In this document: positions 1 to 6,698 of the stretch, one piece after another
Layout of the letters: each line of letters opens with the position of its first letter
How positions within the stretch are numbered: position 1 is the first letter of the stretch
Assembly: GCA_018700655.1 (NCBI GenBank)
Contig: JABIUG010000106.1
Location: forward strand, 1-9,859
From: Rhodospirillaceae bacterium
GTDB lineage: Bacteria > Pseudomonadota > Alphaproteobacteria > SP197
Length of the DNA stretch: 9,859 bases
Direction: 5' to 3'
Notes under the pieces: model-generated
What the model was told of the DNA's origin: nothing
Database searches by the model: none
The model's input: only the letters and a program-made list of their open reading frames with translations
Program-made: the position numbers and the translations under genes

Positions 1-2
1 CC

Positions 3-491
3 GAAGAGGCGCGCCTGACGATCGATTGCTCGGCAAGCGCGCTGTTGTTGCCGCTGCGGTCTGCAAACGCCGCCGATGCCGACCTGCCGGAGTTCGAGGG
101 GGCGGAAATCCCCGAGCCTTCGGGCGTTACCTGGTTGCGCCAGTTCGGGCGTCAGCGGCGCTTTGTGACCGACATGGAAAGCGGCCACACTGAGTTTTCT
201 CTCGGCAAGGATGATGGCGCCTACCGGATCGACGATCACGGCATGGAGGTCGATCAGCTTGGGGTCGAGAAACAGTCGATCACCAAGGGTGATCCGCTCT
301 CAAGTTGTGGTGAGGTGAGCTGGCGTATCACCCAATCACGGGGTGACTGGCAGGTCGCGGTCGAGGCGACGACGACGGTGACTTGCGATGCCGCGAACTT
401 CTTCGTCGAGACCACGGTGAACGCCAGCGAGGGCGATGACGAGTTTTTCAGTCAGAACTGGAAACGCTCCATTCCGCGCGACTTGCTCTAG
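3..491 (+). CDS. CocE/NonD family hydrolase, C-terminal fragment (5' end outside window)
   Basis: The reading frame is open from the window edge, so only the last 162 residues are seen. They match, from memory of the family, the C-terminal jelly-roll-like region of CocE/NonD (peptidase S15-type) hydrolases. Features are an opening strand ending in L-P-L-R, an acidic proline-rich linker (LPEFEGAEIPEP), a block with RRFVTDMESG, then a DPLSSCGEV stretch, a GDWQV strand, a T-rich strand with CDAANFF, and the terminal motif F-x-x-NWKRSIPRDLL. The family cleaves esters or amides with a Ser-Asp-His triad, which would lie in the missing upstream part, so catalysis cannot be checked. No membrane segment is visible. 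The gene is convergent with the binding-protein gene and ends 26 bases before a strong hairpin. A link to the transporter by substrate is possible but only inferred from proximity. Confidence 0.72.
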   Translation, partial: EEARLTIDCSASALLLPLRSANAADADLPEFEGAEIPEPSGVTWLRQFGRQRRFVTDMESGHTEFSLGKDDGAYRIDDHGMEVDQLGVEKQSITKGDPLSSCGEVSWRITQSRGDWQVAVEATTTVTCDAANFFVETTVNASEGDDEFFSQNWKRSIPRDLL

Positions 492-512
492 CCGACGCAA
501 ACCCGCGCCAGC

Positions 513-546
513 AAAAAGGGCCGGTCCATCCGGACCGGCCCTTCCT
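513..546. terminator. Bidirectional Rho-independent terminator between convergent genes
   Basis: A perfect 10-bp stem (518-527 with 532-541, GGGCCGGTCC / GGACCGGCCC) closes a 4-base loop. Read on the - strand it is followed by TTTTT (complement of 513-517), the classic form for ending the binding-protein transcript. Read on the + strand it is followed by TTCCTT, a weaker tail that can still serve the hydrolase gene. Its place between two convergent stop codons fits this role. Confidence 0.88.
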
Positions 547-567
547 TATTGCGAGCCTGATTGGTGA

Positions 568-2178
568 TCAGGCCGTGGAGTCGTCGATCCAGACGTCTTC
601 CCAGTACATCCAGCCGGCAAAGCCGTGGGGATGGCCTTTAAGGTCCTTGACCTTGTTGGAATAGGCGTCGAGCCAGTTGGTGAAGACCGGTGTAACGGTC
701 GAGCCTTCATCACGCATGATGATCTGAATCTCGCGATAGAGTTCACGACGCAGATCTTCATCAACCGACTGGCGCGCTTCCAGAACGAGGCTGTCGAAAC
801 GTTCGTTCGACCAGTAGCTCTCGTTCCACGCACCACCGGAGATGTAGGCGATCGCCAACATCAGATCAGCCGTGGGCCGGCCATACCAGCTTGAACCGCA
901 CCAAGGCTCTTTCAGCCAGACCGCGCTCCAGTAACCATCGGACGGCACGCGTTTAACCTGCACGTTGGCGCCGGCTTCGCTCATCGTTTCGGCCATGACG
1001 ATGGTGGCGTCGACGCCACCGAAGTTGGAATCAGAACCGAAGATCTCGAACACCGTGTTTTCCGCGCCGGCCTTCTTCAGGTAGTAGGCAACCTTGTCGG
1101 GGTCACGCGGAAGCGCTTCGACATCGGGGGCAAAGAACGGGTCATGCTGTGGGATCGGATGGTCACGTCCGACCGTTCCCAGCCCCTGCCAGACGAGGTT
1201 CAGCATGCGTTCACGATCGACCGCATGTTTGAGCGCCAGGCGAACATTGTTGTCGGTATAAGGCGCAGTATCCGAGCGCATGGGATAGGTCGGATGGGCA
1301 CCGCCGGGCTGGTTCAGAACCTGGGCGCTGTCGGAATTGGCGACCGTCTCGACCAGTTGGGGCTCCAGCGCGGTGATGATGTCGACTTCGTCAGCGAGCA
1401 GCGCATTGACGCGGGTCGAGCCATCGGGAATGCCGAAGGTATCGATCTCGCTGACATAGGGCCGGCCATTGCGGTGGTAGCTCGTGTGGGCTTCGAAGAT
1501 GCCGACAATACCCGGCTCGAATTCCGCGACCTTCCAGGCACCGGTGCCGATGGCCTCGCCGTCGACATAACTTTCGGTGTCGGCGCCTTCGGGCTGCACG
1601 GTGAAATGATACTCCGACAGCAGATAGGGGATATCTGCATTGGGCGTCTTCATGTTGAAGACGACGTATTTGTCGCCATCAGCCGTGATCGATTCGATGT
1701 CGCCCATATAGGCGTTGGCGGGCGAACCGGTATCGGGGTCGAGGTGGCGGTTGAACGAATAGGCCGCATCGGCTGCCGTCATCGTCTTGCCGTTGTGGAA
1801 CTCGACACCGTCCAGCAACTCGATCGTCCACTGTGTCGCGTCGGCATTGGGTTCCCAGTTGGTCGCCAGGTTGCCGACCAGGCCCTCTCCGGGCAGGAAG
1901 TCGATCAGCCGGTTATAGAGCAGTCCGGCGCGCATGATGTCGATGCCGGCAACGATCTTGGCCGGATCAAGCGTGTCGGCGGCGCTGCTGCCGGTGCTGG
2001 CAGCGCGGAGTGATCCGCCTGCCTGGGGTGTGGCTGCCTGTGCTTCGCTGATCGTGTTGTCGATCAAGGTGCTCGCCGCAGCCGCGGTAAGTCCCATTCC
2101 CAATAGTCCGTTCTGGAAATCCCTGCGCGAAACCTTGCCGCGCTTGAACTCCTGGATCAGAATATCTTTCTTACTCAT
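568..2178 (-). CDS. ABC transporter substrate-binding protein, family 5 (peptide/nickel type), TAT-exported
   Basis: This 536-residue protein is the periplasmic binding component of a peptide-type ABC importer. A twin-arginine signal is visible: S-R-R-D-F at 17-21, a hydrophobic stretch to about residue 39, and a likely cleavage site A-Q-A|A after residue 48, so it is probably exported folded. The family 5 signature lies at about 104-130 (LATNWEP..., then GVEFHNGKTM), followed by AADAAYSFNR. Length is normal for the family. The ATG start has a strong GGGAGGA ribosome site four bases upstream. It is transcribed away from the permease genes (4867-6698) but is the only binding protein in view, so it is their likely partner. 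The upstream oxidase gene on the same strand ends 100 bases earlier, so the two may be co-transcribed or separately promoted. Family members bind peptides, nickel chelates, opines, sugars and others, so the ligand is unknown. Confidence 0.93.
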   Translation of the reverse strand: MSKKDILIQEFKRGKVSRRDFQNGLLGMGLTAAAASTLIDNTISEAQAATPQAGGSLRAASTGSSAADTLDPAKIVAGIDIMRAGLLYNRLIDFLPGEGLVGNLATNWEPNADATQWTIELLDGVEFHNGKTMTAADAAYSFNRHLDPDTGSPANAYMGDIESITADGDKYVVFNMKTPNADIPYLLSEYHFTVQPEGADTESYVDGEAIGTGAWKVAEFEPGIVGIFEAHTSYHRNGRPYVSEIDTFGIPDGSTRVNALLADEVDIITALEPQLVETVANSDSAQVLNQPGGAHPTYPMRSDTAPYTDNNVRLALKHAVDRERMLNLVWQGLGTVGRDHPIPQHDPFFAPDVEALPRDPDKVAYYLKKAGAENTVFEIFGSDSNFGGVDATIVMAETMSEAGANVQVKRVPSDGYWSAVWLKEPWCGSSWYGRPTADLMLAIAYISGGAWNESYWSNERFDSLVLEARQSVDEDLRRELYREIQIIMRDEGSTVTPVFTNWLDAYSNKVKDLKGHPHGFAGWMYWEDVWIDDSTA

Positions 2179-2193
2179 GACATCCTCCCGTTA

Positions 2194-2211
2194 GGCGGTA
2201 TTTGTGCCGCC
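2194..2211 (-). promoter_or_regulatory. Small hairpin just upstream of the binding-protein ribosome site
   Basis: GGCGG and CCGCC (2194-2198 and 2207-2211) can form a 5-bp stem with an 8-base loop in the - strand leader. It ends four bases before the GGGAGGA ribosome site of the binding-protein gene. It could protect or modulate the leader of a highly expressed binding protein, but a chance palindrome in GC-rich DNA is equally possible. The rest of the 100-base gap (2179-2278) holds another short inverted repeat, GGACT/AGTCC (2257-2261, 2268-2272), just past the oxidase stop, without a T-run. Confidence 0.2.
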
Positions 2212-2278
2212 CGTATGGTTGTTGGTTTGGCGGACAACATGTTAGCGCATGAGTTCGGACTTTGGCGAGTCCCTCTGT

Positions 2279-3535
2279 TCAACGATTGCCGCCGAGCAGC
2301 TCCGCAATTTCGTTCGCCGCGCGTATGCCGGTGAGATAGGCGCCATGACAGGTCGAGAAGAACTCCGATGAGGTCGCTTCACCGGCAAAGAAAATACGGC
2401 CATCGATCGGACGTGCGAGTTCGGCGCGCTGATGGGCGTTGCCCGGAGTTGCCGCGGAATAGGATCCAAGCGTCCAGGGATCGCCTTCCCAGGCGGTGAC
2501 GATCACCCGGTCGGTGACGTGTTTGGCGATGTCGTTGCCCCAGACCGCCTTCATCCGCTCGACCAGATATTCGACCGATGCCTGCTGGCCGGCCCGTTCC
2601 AGCCACGATCCAAAACGGCCGCCGGTGACGCCGACGACATAACTGTAGCCATAGGGGCCGACTTCCAGGGCGAGCGGAACCTCGTCGTCCTCCAGCATGA
2701 CCGTCGCGTTCTCACGGTCACTGCCGGCCAATGGGTTGTCGTCGAGCATGACACCGATCCTGTTGTGGACACCAAGGGGCAGCTTGCGCGCGGCGTTGGA
2801 TTTCCAGTCAGGCAGGCCCGGCTCAAAGATGATCCGGCCGGAAGAAAGAACATTGCTCGAAACCGTCACCAGGGCCGTGCGTCCCTTGATCGTGCCCTGA
2901 GACGTCACGACTTCGACACCTCCCGCGGTCAGCCTGATCCGTTTGACCGGCGCGTTCAGCGTGACAGGCACATCTGCGGCCCAGGCGGCGACAAGGGCAC
3001 CATAGCCCTCCGTGACCGGCCAGTTTTCATTGGTGTCGTTGTAGGCGCATACATCGACGACGCCTGACTGGTCGATGTCGCGCGATACACCCAGCGAGAA
3101 CCAGTAGGCGTGGAAAGCAGCCCAGGGATCTTCGAGATCAACAACATCGGCGACCGCACAATCACGCCCCTGCGCGGCAGCAGCGGCAATCGCTTTATCG
3201 TTAGCCTCGCTCAGTGCCTGCACTGCGGCACGCTCGTCTTCACCGATCCAGGAACCTGCATTGTGAATCGGCTGGTTCCATTCATTGTCCTTGCGATAGC
3301 TGAAACCATGTTGATCGGCGATCGCGACAAACGGATTGAGGCTTGCCGAATGCATCCAGTGACAGCCAAGGTCGAACGGCTGGCCCTGGGCAAACTCTTC
3401 GGTATAGGCGCGCCCGCCAATCCGGTGTGAAGCCTCGACCACGGTAAAGGTCAGCCCACTTGCAGCGGCCGCCTTTGCGGCGGAAAGACCGGCCGAACCG
3501 GCACCGATGATTACAACGTCAACGTCATTTGCCAT
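2279..3535 (-). CDS. FAD-dependent amine oxidase family oxidoreductase (polyamine oxidase-like fold)
   Basis: This 418-residue soluble flavoenzyme belongs to the monoamine/polyamine oxidase family, which oxidises C-N bonds of amines using FAD and oxygen. The N-terminal Rossmann motif is GAGSAG (11-16), then VVEAS (32-36) for the ribose-binding acid and RIGGRA (38-43). The C-terminal FAD block is DPWTLGSYS (352-360) and FFAGEATSSEFFSTCHGAY (382-400), closer to the spermine/polyamine oxidase style than to MAO. No cysteine sits at the MAO covalent-flavin position, so FAD is probably non-covalent. The lysine usually found near flavin N5 appears as Arg259 (PLGVHNRIG). No signal peptide is seen. 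I chose ATG 3535, with AAGG eight bases upstream, because the GxGxxG motif starts right after it. In-frame ATG 3568 and GTG 3592 add a non-conserved tail. It lies upstream of the binding-protein gene on the same strand. The substrate is not determinable. Confidence 0.85.
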   Translation of the reverse strand: MANDVDVVIIGAGSAGLSAAKAAAASGLTFTVVEASHRIGGRAYTEEFAQGQPFDLGCHWMHSASLNPFVAIADQHGFSYRKDNEWNQPIHNAGSWIGEDERAAVQALSEANDKAIAAAAAQGRDCAVADVVDLEDPWAAFHAYWFSLGVSRDIDQSGVVDVCAYNDTNENWPVTEGYGALVAAWAADVPVTLNAPVKRIRLTAGGVEVVTSQGTIKGRTALVTVSSNVLSSGRIIFEPGLPDWKSNAARKLPLGVHNRIGVMLDDNPLAGSDRENATVMLEDDEVPLALEVGPYGYSYVVGVTGGRFGSWLERAGQQASVEYLVERMKAVWGNDIAKHVTDRVIVTAWEGDPWTLGSYSAATPGNAHQRAELARPIDGRIFFAGEATSSEFFSTCHGAYLTGIRAANEIAELLGGNR

Positions 3536-3659
3536 GAAACTTGCCTTGCTGTTTTTCGGCGGGGACATTAACCCGTGGTATCGGGGCTGCACAGCGCGCC
3601 TTGCTGCTGAAAGACTATCTTCTTAATGTTCGCTCATATTTCATGATCTCAAGGCCGCG
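3536..3659. promoter_or_regulatory. Divergent intergenic region, presumed promoters for oxidase and AI-2E-type gene
   Basis: These 124 bases separate two genes read in opposite directions, so promoters for both should lie here. On the + strand a weak pair TTGCTG (3601-3606) and TAATGT (3624-3629), 17 bases apart, is the best candidate, with AAGG at 3651-3654 as ribosome site for ATG 3660. On the - strand no convincing pair was found. The local stretch 3607-3645 is clearly more AT-rich than its surroundings. No operator repeat was recognised. Confidence 0.35.
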
Positions 3660-4724
3660 ATGAAACCCATCCGCGACTGGTTCTACCAGACATTCTCAGA
3701 CCCGCAGGTCACGATCCTGACCTGCGTCCTCCTGTTCGCCGTGGTCGCGATCGTGTTCGTTGCCGATATGGTTGCGCCGGTCATTGCAGCCGTCGTCGTC
3801 GCTTTTCTGCTGGATGGCCTGGTGCAATGGCTCAAGCAGCGCCGGATCGGCCACCTGATCGCCGTCAATCTGGTCTTCGTGGGATTCGTCCTGGCCTCGA
3901 TGCTGTTTTTTCTGGGCCTGGTTCCCATGGTGTTTCGCCAGATCGGGGATTTTATCGCGCAGATCCCTCTGATGACGCATCAGATGCAACGCCACTTGCT
4001 CGAGTTGCCCGAACGGTATCCGGAATTTGTCAGCGAAGAGCAGGTCAGGACCATCATGGCGCAACTGGGCAACAGCGTGGTCGATATCGCCACTGTGTTG
4101 CCGTCGTTTGCTGGTGCGTCGCTGGTCGGGCTGATGACCGCGATCGTCTACCTGATCCTGATGCTTCTGCTCGTCTATTTCATGATCAAGGACAAGGCGA
4201 AGATTTCTGTTTGGGTGGCCAGCTTTCTGCCCAAAGATCGCGAACTCACCCATACGGTCTGGAGCGAGGTCAACGTTCAGGTCTACAACTACGTTCGAGG
4301 CAAGTTCTGGGAGATCCTCATTGTCGGCGGCGTCACCTATGTCGTGTTTGCGGCTCTGGGTGTCAATTTCTCCGTCCTGATGGCGGTGATGACCGGTCTG
4401 TCGGTTCTGATTCCCTTCGTTGGCGCTGCTGCGGTCACGATCCCCGTGGCCGCGGTCGCCTTTGTCCAGTATGGCTTCAGCATGGAGTTCGGCTATGCCG
4501 TGCTGGCTTACGGCATCATCCAGGCGCTCGATGGCAATTTGCTGGCGCCGCTCCTGTTCAGCGAAGTCGTCAACCTCCATCCGATCGCGATTATCGTCGC
4601 CATCCTGATTTTCGGCGGGTTGTGGGGATTGTGGGGCGTCTTCTTTGCGATTCCACTCGCCACGGTCGTCCAGGCCGTGTTGCGGGCATGGCCGCGATCG
4701 TCGGCATGGCGCAAGCCGATTTGA
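3660..4724 (+). CDS. AI-2E family transporter (PerM/TqsA-like, UPF0118)
   Basis: This 354-residue inner-membrane protein belongs to the AI-2E transporter family. Hydrophobic segments lie at roughly 17-35, 37-56, 66-92, 149-175, 218-234, 236-270, 278-298 and 305-342, with a soluble amphipathic region between about 93 and 145 that is typical of the family. Conserved family blocks are LIPFVGAAAVTIP (250-262), ALDGNLLAPLLFSEVVNLHP (289-308) and the glycine-rich GGLWGLWGVFFAIP (319-332). Despite the name, most members have no proven role in AI-2 transport; some are exporters or Na+/H+ antiporters. ATG 3660 has AAGG five bases upstream, and length matches the family. It is followed by a 142-base gap before the permease gene, so it may or may not share that transcript. 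The C-terminus ends in a basic tail (RAWPRSSAWRKPI). A role linked to the importer is inference only. Confidence 0.9.
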   Translation: MKPIRDWFYQTFSDPQVTILTCVLLFAVVAIVFVADMVAPVIAAVVVAFLLDGLVQWLKQRRIGHLIAVNLVFVGFVLASMLFFLGLVPMVFRQIGDFIAQIPLMTHQMQRHLLELPERYPEFVSEEQVRTIMAQLGNSVVDIATVLPSFAGASLVGLMTAIVYLILMLLLVYFMIKDKAKISVWVASFLPKDRELTHTVWSEVNVQVYNYVRGKFWEILIVGGVTYVVFAALGVNFSVLMAVMTGLSVLIPFVGAAAVTIPVAAVAFVQYGFSMEFGYAVLAYGIIQALDGNLLAPLLFSEVVNLHPIAIIVAILIFGGLWGLWGVFFAIPLATVVQAVLRAWPRSSAWRKPI

Positions 4725-4756
4725 ACGAAGCTGTCCCCTGTTCCGTCCACTCTGCC

Positions 4757-4784
4757 TTGCGTTTCGCGACCGCTCGTTTACGAT
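4757..4784 (+). promoter_or_regulatory. Candidate sigma-70-type promoter of the transporter operon
   Basis: In the 142-base gap ahead of the permease gene, TTGCGT (4757-4762) and TACGAT (4779-4784) are 16 bases apart. This resembles a -35/-10 pair and would give a leader of about 75 bases. Both boxes are imperfect, so this is a guess. The rest of the gap shows no terminator after the AI-2E-type gene, so read-through from upstream is also possible. Confidence 0.25.
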
Positions 4785-4851
4785 CAAAAGCAAGCCGGGC
4801 AAACCGGACAAATACGGTTCTGGGCTCAAAGGCGCACCCGGTTGGGGCTGA

Positions 4852-4858
4852 AGGGAGG
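4852..4858 (+). promoter_or_regulatory. Ribosome binding site deciding a GTG start
   Basis: AGGGAGG lies eight bases before GTG 4867. It is the strong signal that picks this non-ATG codon as the start of the DppB-type permease, whose first residues (MFKLIVRRLF) are the usual opening of the family. Confidence 0.75.
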
Positions 4859-4866
4859 CGCTTGGC

Positions 4867-5814
4867 GTGTTCAAGCTGATCGTCAGACGATTGTTTCTGG
4901 GATTGATCACGCTCCTGGCGGTTTCCGTGCTGGTATTCCTCGGCACGGAAATTCTTCCGGGCGATGTCGCGAGCGCCATGCTCGGCCAGTCTGCGACGGA
5001 GACGAACCTGGCTGCCCTGCGCGAACAGATGGGCCTCAACCTTCCTCCCCATGAGCGCTATTTCACGTGGTTGGGCAATGTCCTGATGGGTGATCTGGGC
5101 CAGTCACTGGCCAACCAGATCGAAGTCAGCAGGGTGATTGCGCCCAGGTTCTGGAACACGATCAACCTGGCGCTTTACGCGACCGCCGTTGCCTTGCCGC
5201 TTTCCCTGATCCTGGGTCTGATGTGCGCGGCCTGGCCGGATGGTATGTTTGATCGCACCGTGACCGTGGTGACGGTGTTCTTTATCTCGATCCCTGATTT
5301 CGTGATCGCCATTCTGCTGATCATCATCTTTGCGGTTGAACTTGACTGGTTCAGCTTTGTCGTAAAACGGCCCCGTTGGAGTGACTTTTTCGGAACTCTG
5401 GGATTGACCTTCCTGCCGATGATGACGCTGGTGCTGTCTGTTCTGGCGCATATCATCCGCATGACGCGTGCCGCAATTCTGGACGTTCTGAAATCGGCCT
5501 ATGTCGAAATGGCGCTGCTCAAGGGCGCTTCGAAGTGGCGCATCATTCTTCTCCACGCTGTTCCCAATTCTCTGGGTCCGATCGTCAACGTCGTCGCGCT
5601 TAACCTTGGTTACCTGGTCAGCGGCGTGGTCATCGTTGAGGTGATCTTCACCTACCCGGGCCTGGGCCGGCTCATGGTCGATTCCGTATCCTTCCGTGAC
5701 GTGCCGATGATCCAAGCCGTCACGATGATTTTCTGTTCGTTCTACATTGCGTTGAACATCTCCGCCGACATCCTGGCGATCTTTGCCAATCCGCGACTGA
5801 GGTATTCGAAATGA
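4867..5814 (+). CDS. Peptide-type ABC transporter permease, DppB/OppB family
   Basis: This 315-residue inner-membrane protein is one of the two channel-forming subunits of a family 5-type ABC importer. The start MFKLIVRRLFLGL followed by a first membrane helix (to about residue 27) is typical of DppB. The motif LPGDVASAMLG (30-40) follows in the first periplasmic loop, with LREQMGLNLPPHERY (51-65) and GDLGQSL (75-81). Other membrane segments lie at about 100-122, 132-158, 178-198, 234-262 and 282-306. The cytoplasmic EAA loop, which docks on the ATPase, is at about 212-236 (EMALLKGASKWR, invariant glycine at 220). The ending IFANPRLRY is a standard family tail. GTG 4867 has a strong AGGGAGG site. 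The stop overlaps the next start (ATGA at 5811-5814), pointing to translational coupling with the second permease. Confidence 0.95.
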   Translation: MFKLIVRRLFLGLITLLAVSVLVFLGTEILPGDVASAMLGQSATETNLAALREQMGLNLPPHERYFTWLGNVLMGDLGQSLANQIEVSRVIAPRFWNTINLALYATAVALPLSLILGLMCAAWPDGMFDRTVTVVTVFFISIPDFVIAILLIIIFAVELDWFSFVVKRPRWSDFFGTLGLTFLPMMTLVLSVLAHIIRMTRAAILDVLKSAYVEMALLKGASKWRIILLHAVPNSLGPIVNVVALNLGYLVSGVVIVEVIFTYPGLGRLMVDSVSFRDVPMIQAVTMIFCSFYIALNISADILAIFANPRLRYSK

Positions 5815-6698
5815 CCGACGCCGTCGCTTCACGCATCACGGGGCGCAAGCGGAGCAAACGCGCGCGGCCCAAACCAAACGGTTGGGCCTGGGCCGGGATC
5901 ATCATTGTCGCCGTCGGCCTGCTGCTGGCGATATTCGGCCCGCTGTTGGCACCCCACGGGGTTGGTGAAATCATCTCGGATTCGAACTTCGAGGCGCCGG
6001 GAGAAACCACGGTCATGGGCACCGACGCGCTGGGCCGCGACCTCCTGAGCCGCCTGCTCTATGGCGCGCAGCTGACCGTTGGCCTGGCGCTGGCGGCGAC
6101 GGTTGTGGGTTTCCTGATCGGGATGGCGGTCGGGTTCTCCGCTGCGGAAGTGGGTGGCCGATACGATGACTTCGTCACCTGGCTGATCGATACCTTCCTT
6201 TCGTTCCCGCCGCTCATGCTTGCCTTGATCGTTATCGCCGCGTTGTCATCGAGCCTGCCGGTGCTGATTGGCGTCATCGCGATCTTGCATGCCTCCCGCG
6301 TTGCTCGTGTTGGACGCGCAATTGCGATGAACGTGGCCGCGCTTGAATTTGTCGAAGTGGCGCGTGCGCGCGGCGAGAAACTGTTTTCCATCCTGGTGCG
6401 CGAAATCTGGCCATCGACCATTCGCCCGTTGGCGGTCGAGTTCGGCCTGCGCATGACCTATTCCATCCTGTTTCTTTCCAGCCTCAGTTTCCTGGGCCTG
6501 GGCATTCAGCCGCCGGATGCCGACTGGGGTTCGATGGTTCGCGAAAACATGGACGCCATCAGCGTGGGGAAAGGACATTACCTTCCGGTTCTTGCGCCAG
6601 CTTTCGCCATTGCCATCCTGACGGTTGGCGTCAATCTCATTGTTGACTGGCTGGGCGCTCAGTCCGGCCGGGGTATTTCCGAGGAATTGACCAAGTGA
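5811..6698 (+). CDS. Peptide-type ABC transporter permease, DppC/OppC family
   Basis: This 295-residue protein is the second channel subunit and should pair with the product of 4867-5814. A basic cytoplasmic N-terminus (GRKRSKRARPK, 11-21) precedes the first helix at about 25-46, followed by the LAPHG turn. The family hallmark GTDALGRDLLSRLLYGAQ (70-87) is intact. Further helices lie at about 90-110, 123-145, 149-160, 208-230 and 258-282. The EAA loop is at about 180-202 (EVARARGEKLFSILVREIWPS, glycine at 188), and the signature FLGLGIQPPDADWGSM (227-242) is complete. The ATG overlaps the previous stop by four bases, and its own stop overlaps the ATPase start (GTGA at 6695-6698). Nothing looks damaged. 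The DppC call is certain at family level, but the substrate is not. Confidence 0.95.
   Translation: MTDAVASRITGRKRSKRARPKPNGWAWAGIIIVAVGLLLAIFGPLLAPHGVGEIISDSNFEAPGETTVMGTDALGRDLLSRLLYGAQLTVGLALAATVVGFLIGMAVGFSAAEVGGRYDDFVTWLIDTFLSFPPLMLALIVIAALSSSLPVLIGVIAILHASRVARVGRAIAMNVAALEFVEVARARGEKLFSILVREIWPSTIRPLAVEFGLRMTYSILFLSSLSFLGLGIQPPDADWGSMVRENMDAISVGKGHYLPVLAPAFAIAILTVGVNLIVDWLGAQSGRGISEELTK

Noticed and set aside
1144..2013. A 289-codon + strand frame inside the binding-protein gene
   Set aside because: It is the antisense shadow of a gene with a full family 5 signature and TAT signal. High GC content favours such long empty frames.
3535..3592. Longer N-terminus of the oxidase starting at GTG 3592 or ATG 3568
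   Set aside because: The extra residues are not like the family, no good ribosome site precedes these codons, and ATG 3535 sits just ahead of the FAD-binding strand with AAGG at a suitable distance.
3827..4879. A 350-codon + strand frame overlapping the AI-2E-type gene
   Set aside because: It is a shifted-frame shadow of 3660-4724, rich in Arg, Gly and Cys, with no motif or ribosome site.
3696..5039. A 447-codon open frame on the - strand opposite the AI-2E-type gene
   Set aside because: Its translation is dominated by Arg, Gln, His and Asp without any fold-like pattern, as expected from the antisense of a hydrophobic membrane gene. The + strand frame has clear family motifs.
5104..5832. 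A 242-codon - strand frame opposite the DppB-type permease
   Set aside because: It is low complexity in Arg, His, Asp and Gln, without a domain or start signal, and fully covered by the permease gene.
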